Positions 6,607 to 6,913 of a stretch of DNA of 6,913 bases are shown one piece after another. Position 1 is the stretch's first letter; each line of letters starts with the position of its first letter. Both the position numbers and the translations under genes were made by a program. The DNA comes from RGIG5327 sp045612485 (GTDB lineage Bacteria > Verrucomicrobiota > Lentisphaeria > Victivallales > UBA1829). The notes below the pieces were generated by a model. That model had not been told where the DNA came from, ran no database searches, and worked only from the letters and a program-made list of their open reading frames with translations. The DNA is taken from NCBI GenBank assembly GCA_045612485.1, contig JAZKZE010000161.1:1-6913 (forward strand), in the 5' to 3' direction.

Positions 6607-6630
6607 TTTCTGCCCCGGGGGGTGCAGAAA
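6607..6630 (+). terminator. Hairpin after the first TPR gene, weak terminator or processing signal
   Basis: TTTCTGC (6607-6613) pairs with GCAGAAA (6624-6630), a 7-bp stem starting at the base after the stop codon, with a GC-rich apex CCCGGGGGGT that can add two C-G pairs. The U-rich signal downstream is poor (ACTTTTCTG at 6637-6645, six bases past the stem), so termination may be partial. An intercistronic RNA-stabilising hairpin that sets the ratio between the two TPR proteins is an alternative. Confidence 0.5.
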
Positions 6631-6695
6631 CAATATACTTTTCTGTTCATAAATAAATGGAATTCATTTTGAAATAAACAAAAAAAAGGAGAAAA

Positions 6696-6913
6696 ATGAA
6701 AATCAGACTTTTACTTATTTCTCTGGCAGGACTCGGGATCACAGGATTTCTTTCCGCCGGGGAACTTACCAAAGCAAAAGAAGGTGGAATAAAATCCCTC
6801 AACACTTATGCAGCAAAAATGCTGAAAGAAAAAAAGTATGATGATGCAATCAATGCCTATACTTTTATTCTGGAAATGGAAAAAAGTAAAAGTGCCATTC
6901 AGAATACTCTTTT
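6696..6913 (+). CDS. Exported TPR protein, paralogue of the preceding gene (3' end outside window)
   Basis: Seventy-two codons are visible and the frame is open at the window end. The start is supported by AAAAGGAG ending at 6691, 4 bases before the ATG. Residues 1-21 are a signal peptide (MKIRLLLISLAGLGITGFLSA, cut before GE), with the same A-GE junction as the preceding protein. Residues 32-70 align without gaps to residues 33-71 of that protein with 18 of 39 identical by hand count, including KEKKY followed by two acidic residues and AI, and the IQN at the end. This is the first TPR of a second exported TPR protein, and the pair is probably a tandem duplication that has diverged. The 89-base gap before it holds the hairpin at 6607-6630 and TATACT at 6634-6639, a -10-like hexamer without a clear -35. 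Confidence 0.75.
   Translation, partial: MKIRLLLISLAGLGITGFLSAGELTKAKEGGIKSLNTYAAKMLKEKKYDDAINAYTFILEMEKSKSAIQNTL

Overview
The window looks like an accessory locus from a Lentisphaerota-type bacterium (Lentisphaeria/Victivallales; a related Planctomycetota or Verrucomicrobiota genome is the main alternative). The grounds are the gene mix: a GntR-type regulator with a LacI-like sensor domain, short prepilin-like proteins with a C-terminal H-X9-DG motif, an exported DUF4838 protein, and exported TPR proteins. Pseudopilins of this H-X9-DG kind are strongly amplified in those phyla. Coding DNA is moderate in GC with strong AAAGGAG-type Shine-Dalgarno sites, and all genes lie on the + strand. Taxonomy is inferred from family content only.

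Layout. Bases 1-588 hold no credible gene. They carry two copies of a composite hairpin repeat in opposite orientation (1-70 on the minus strand, cut by the window edge; 147-240 on the plus strand), a weaker hairpin relative (346-358), a run of 13 A (436-448) and an array of four ACTGTRTT direct repeats (478-535) just upstream of the first gene. Then follow the regulator (589-1731), pseudopilin-like protein 1 (1785-2501), a 751-residue DUF4838/discoidin-type exported protein (2531-4786), pseudopilin-like protein 2 (4790-5497), an exported TPR protein (5524-6606), a hairpin (6607-6630), and the start of a second TPR protein (6696 to the window end) that is a tandem paralogue of the first.

How the genes may work together (inference). 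Gaps of 53, 29, 3 and 26 bases suggest one transcription unit from the regulator to the first TPR protein. The regulator probably senses a small ligand, likely a sugar, and may control its own operon through the direct-repeat array. The DUF4838 protein is the probable carbohydrate-active exported product, with a C-terminal binding domain. The two pseudopilins flanking it may belong to a type II secretion-like or type IV pilus-like apparatus or to surface assembly, and the TPR proteins may be extracytoplasmic partners. The most unusual points are the regulator-pseudopilin-DUF4838-pseudopilin-TPR-TPR arrangement, the two non-identical pseudopilins with non-glycine cleavage sites, the covarying hairpin repeats, and the operator-like array.
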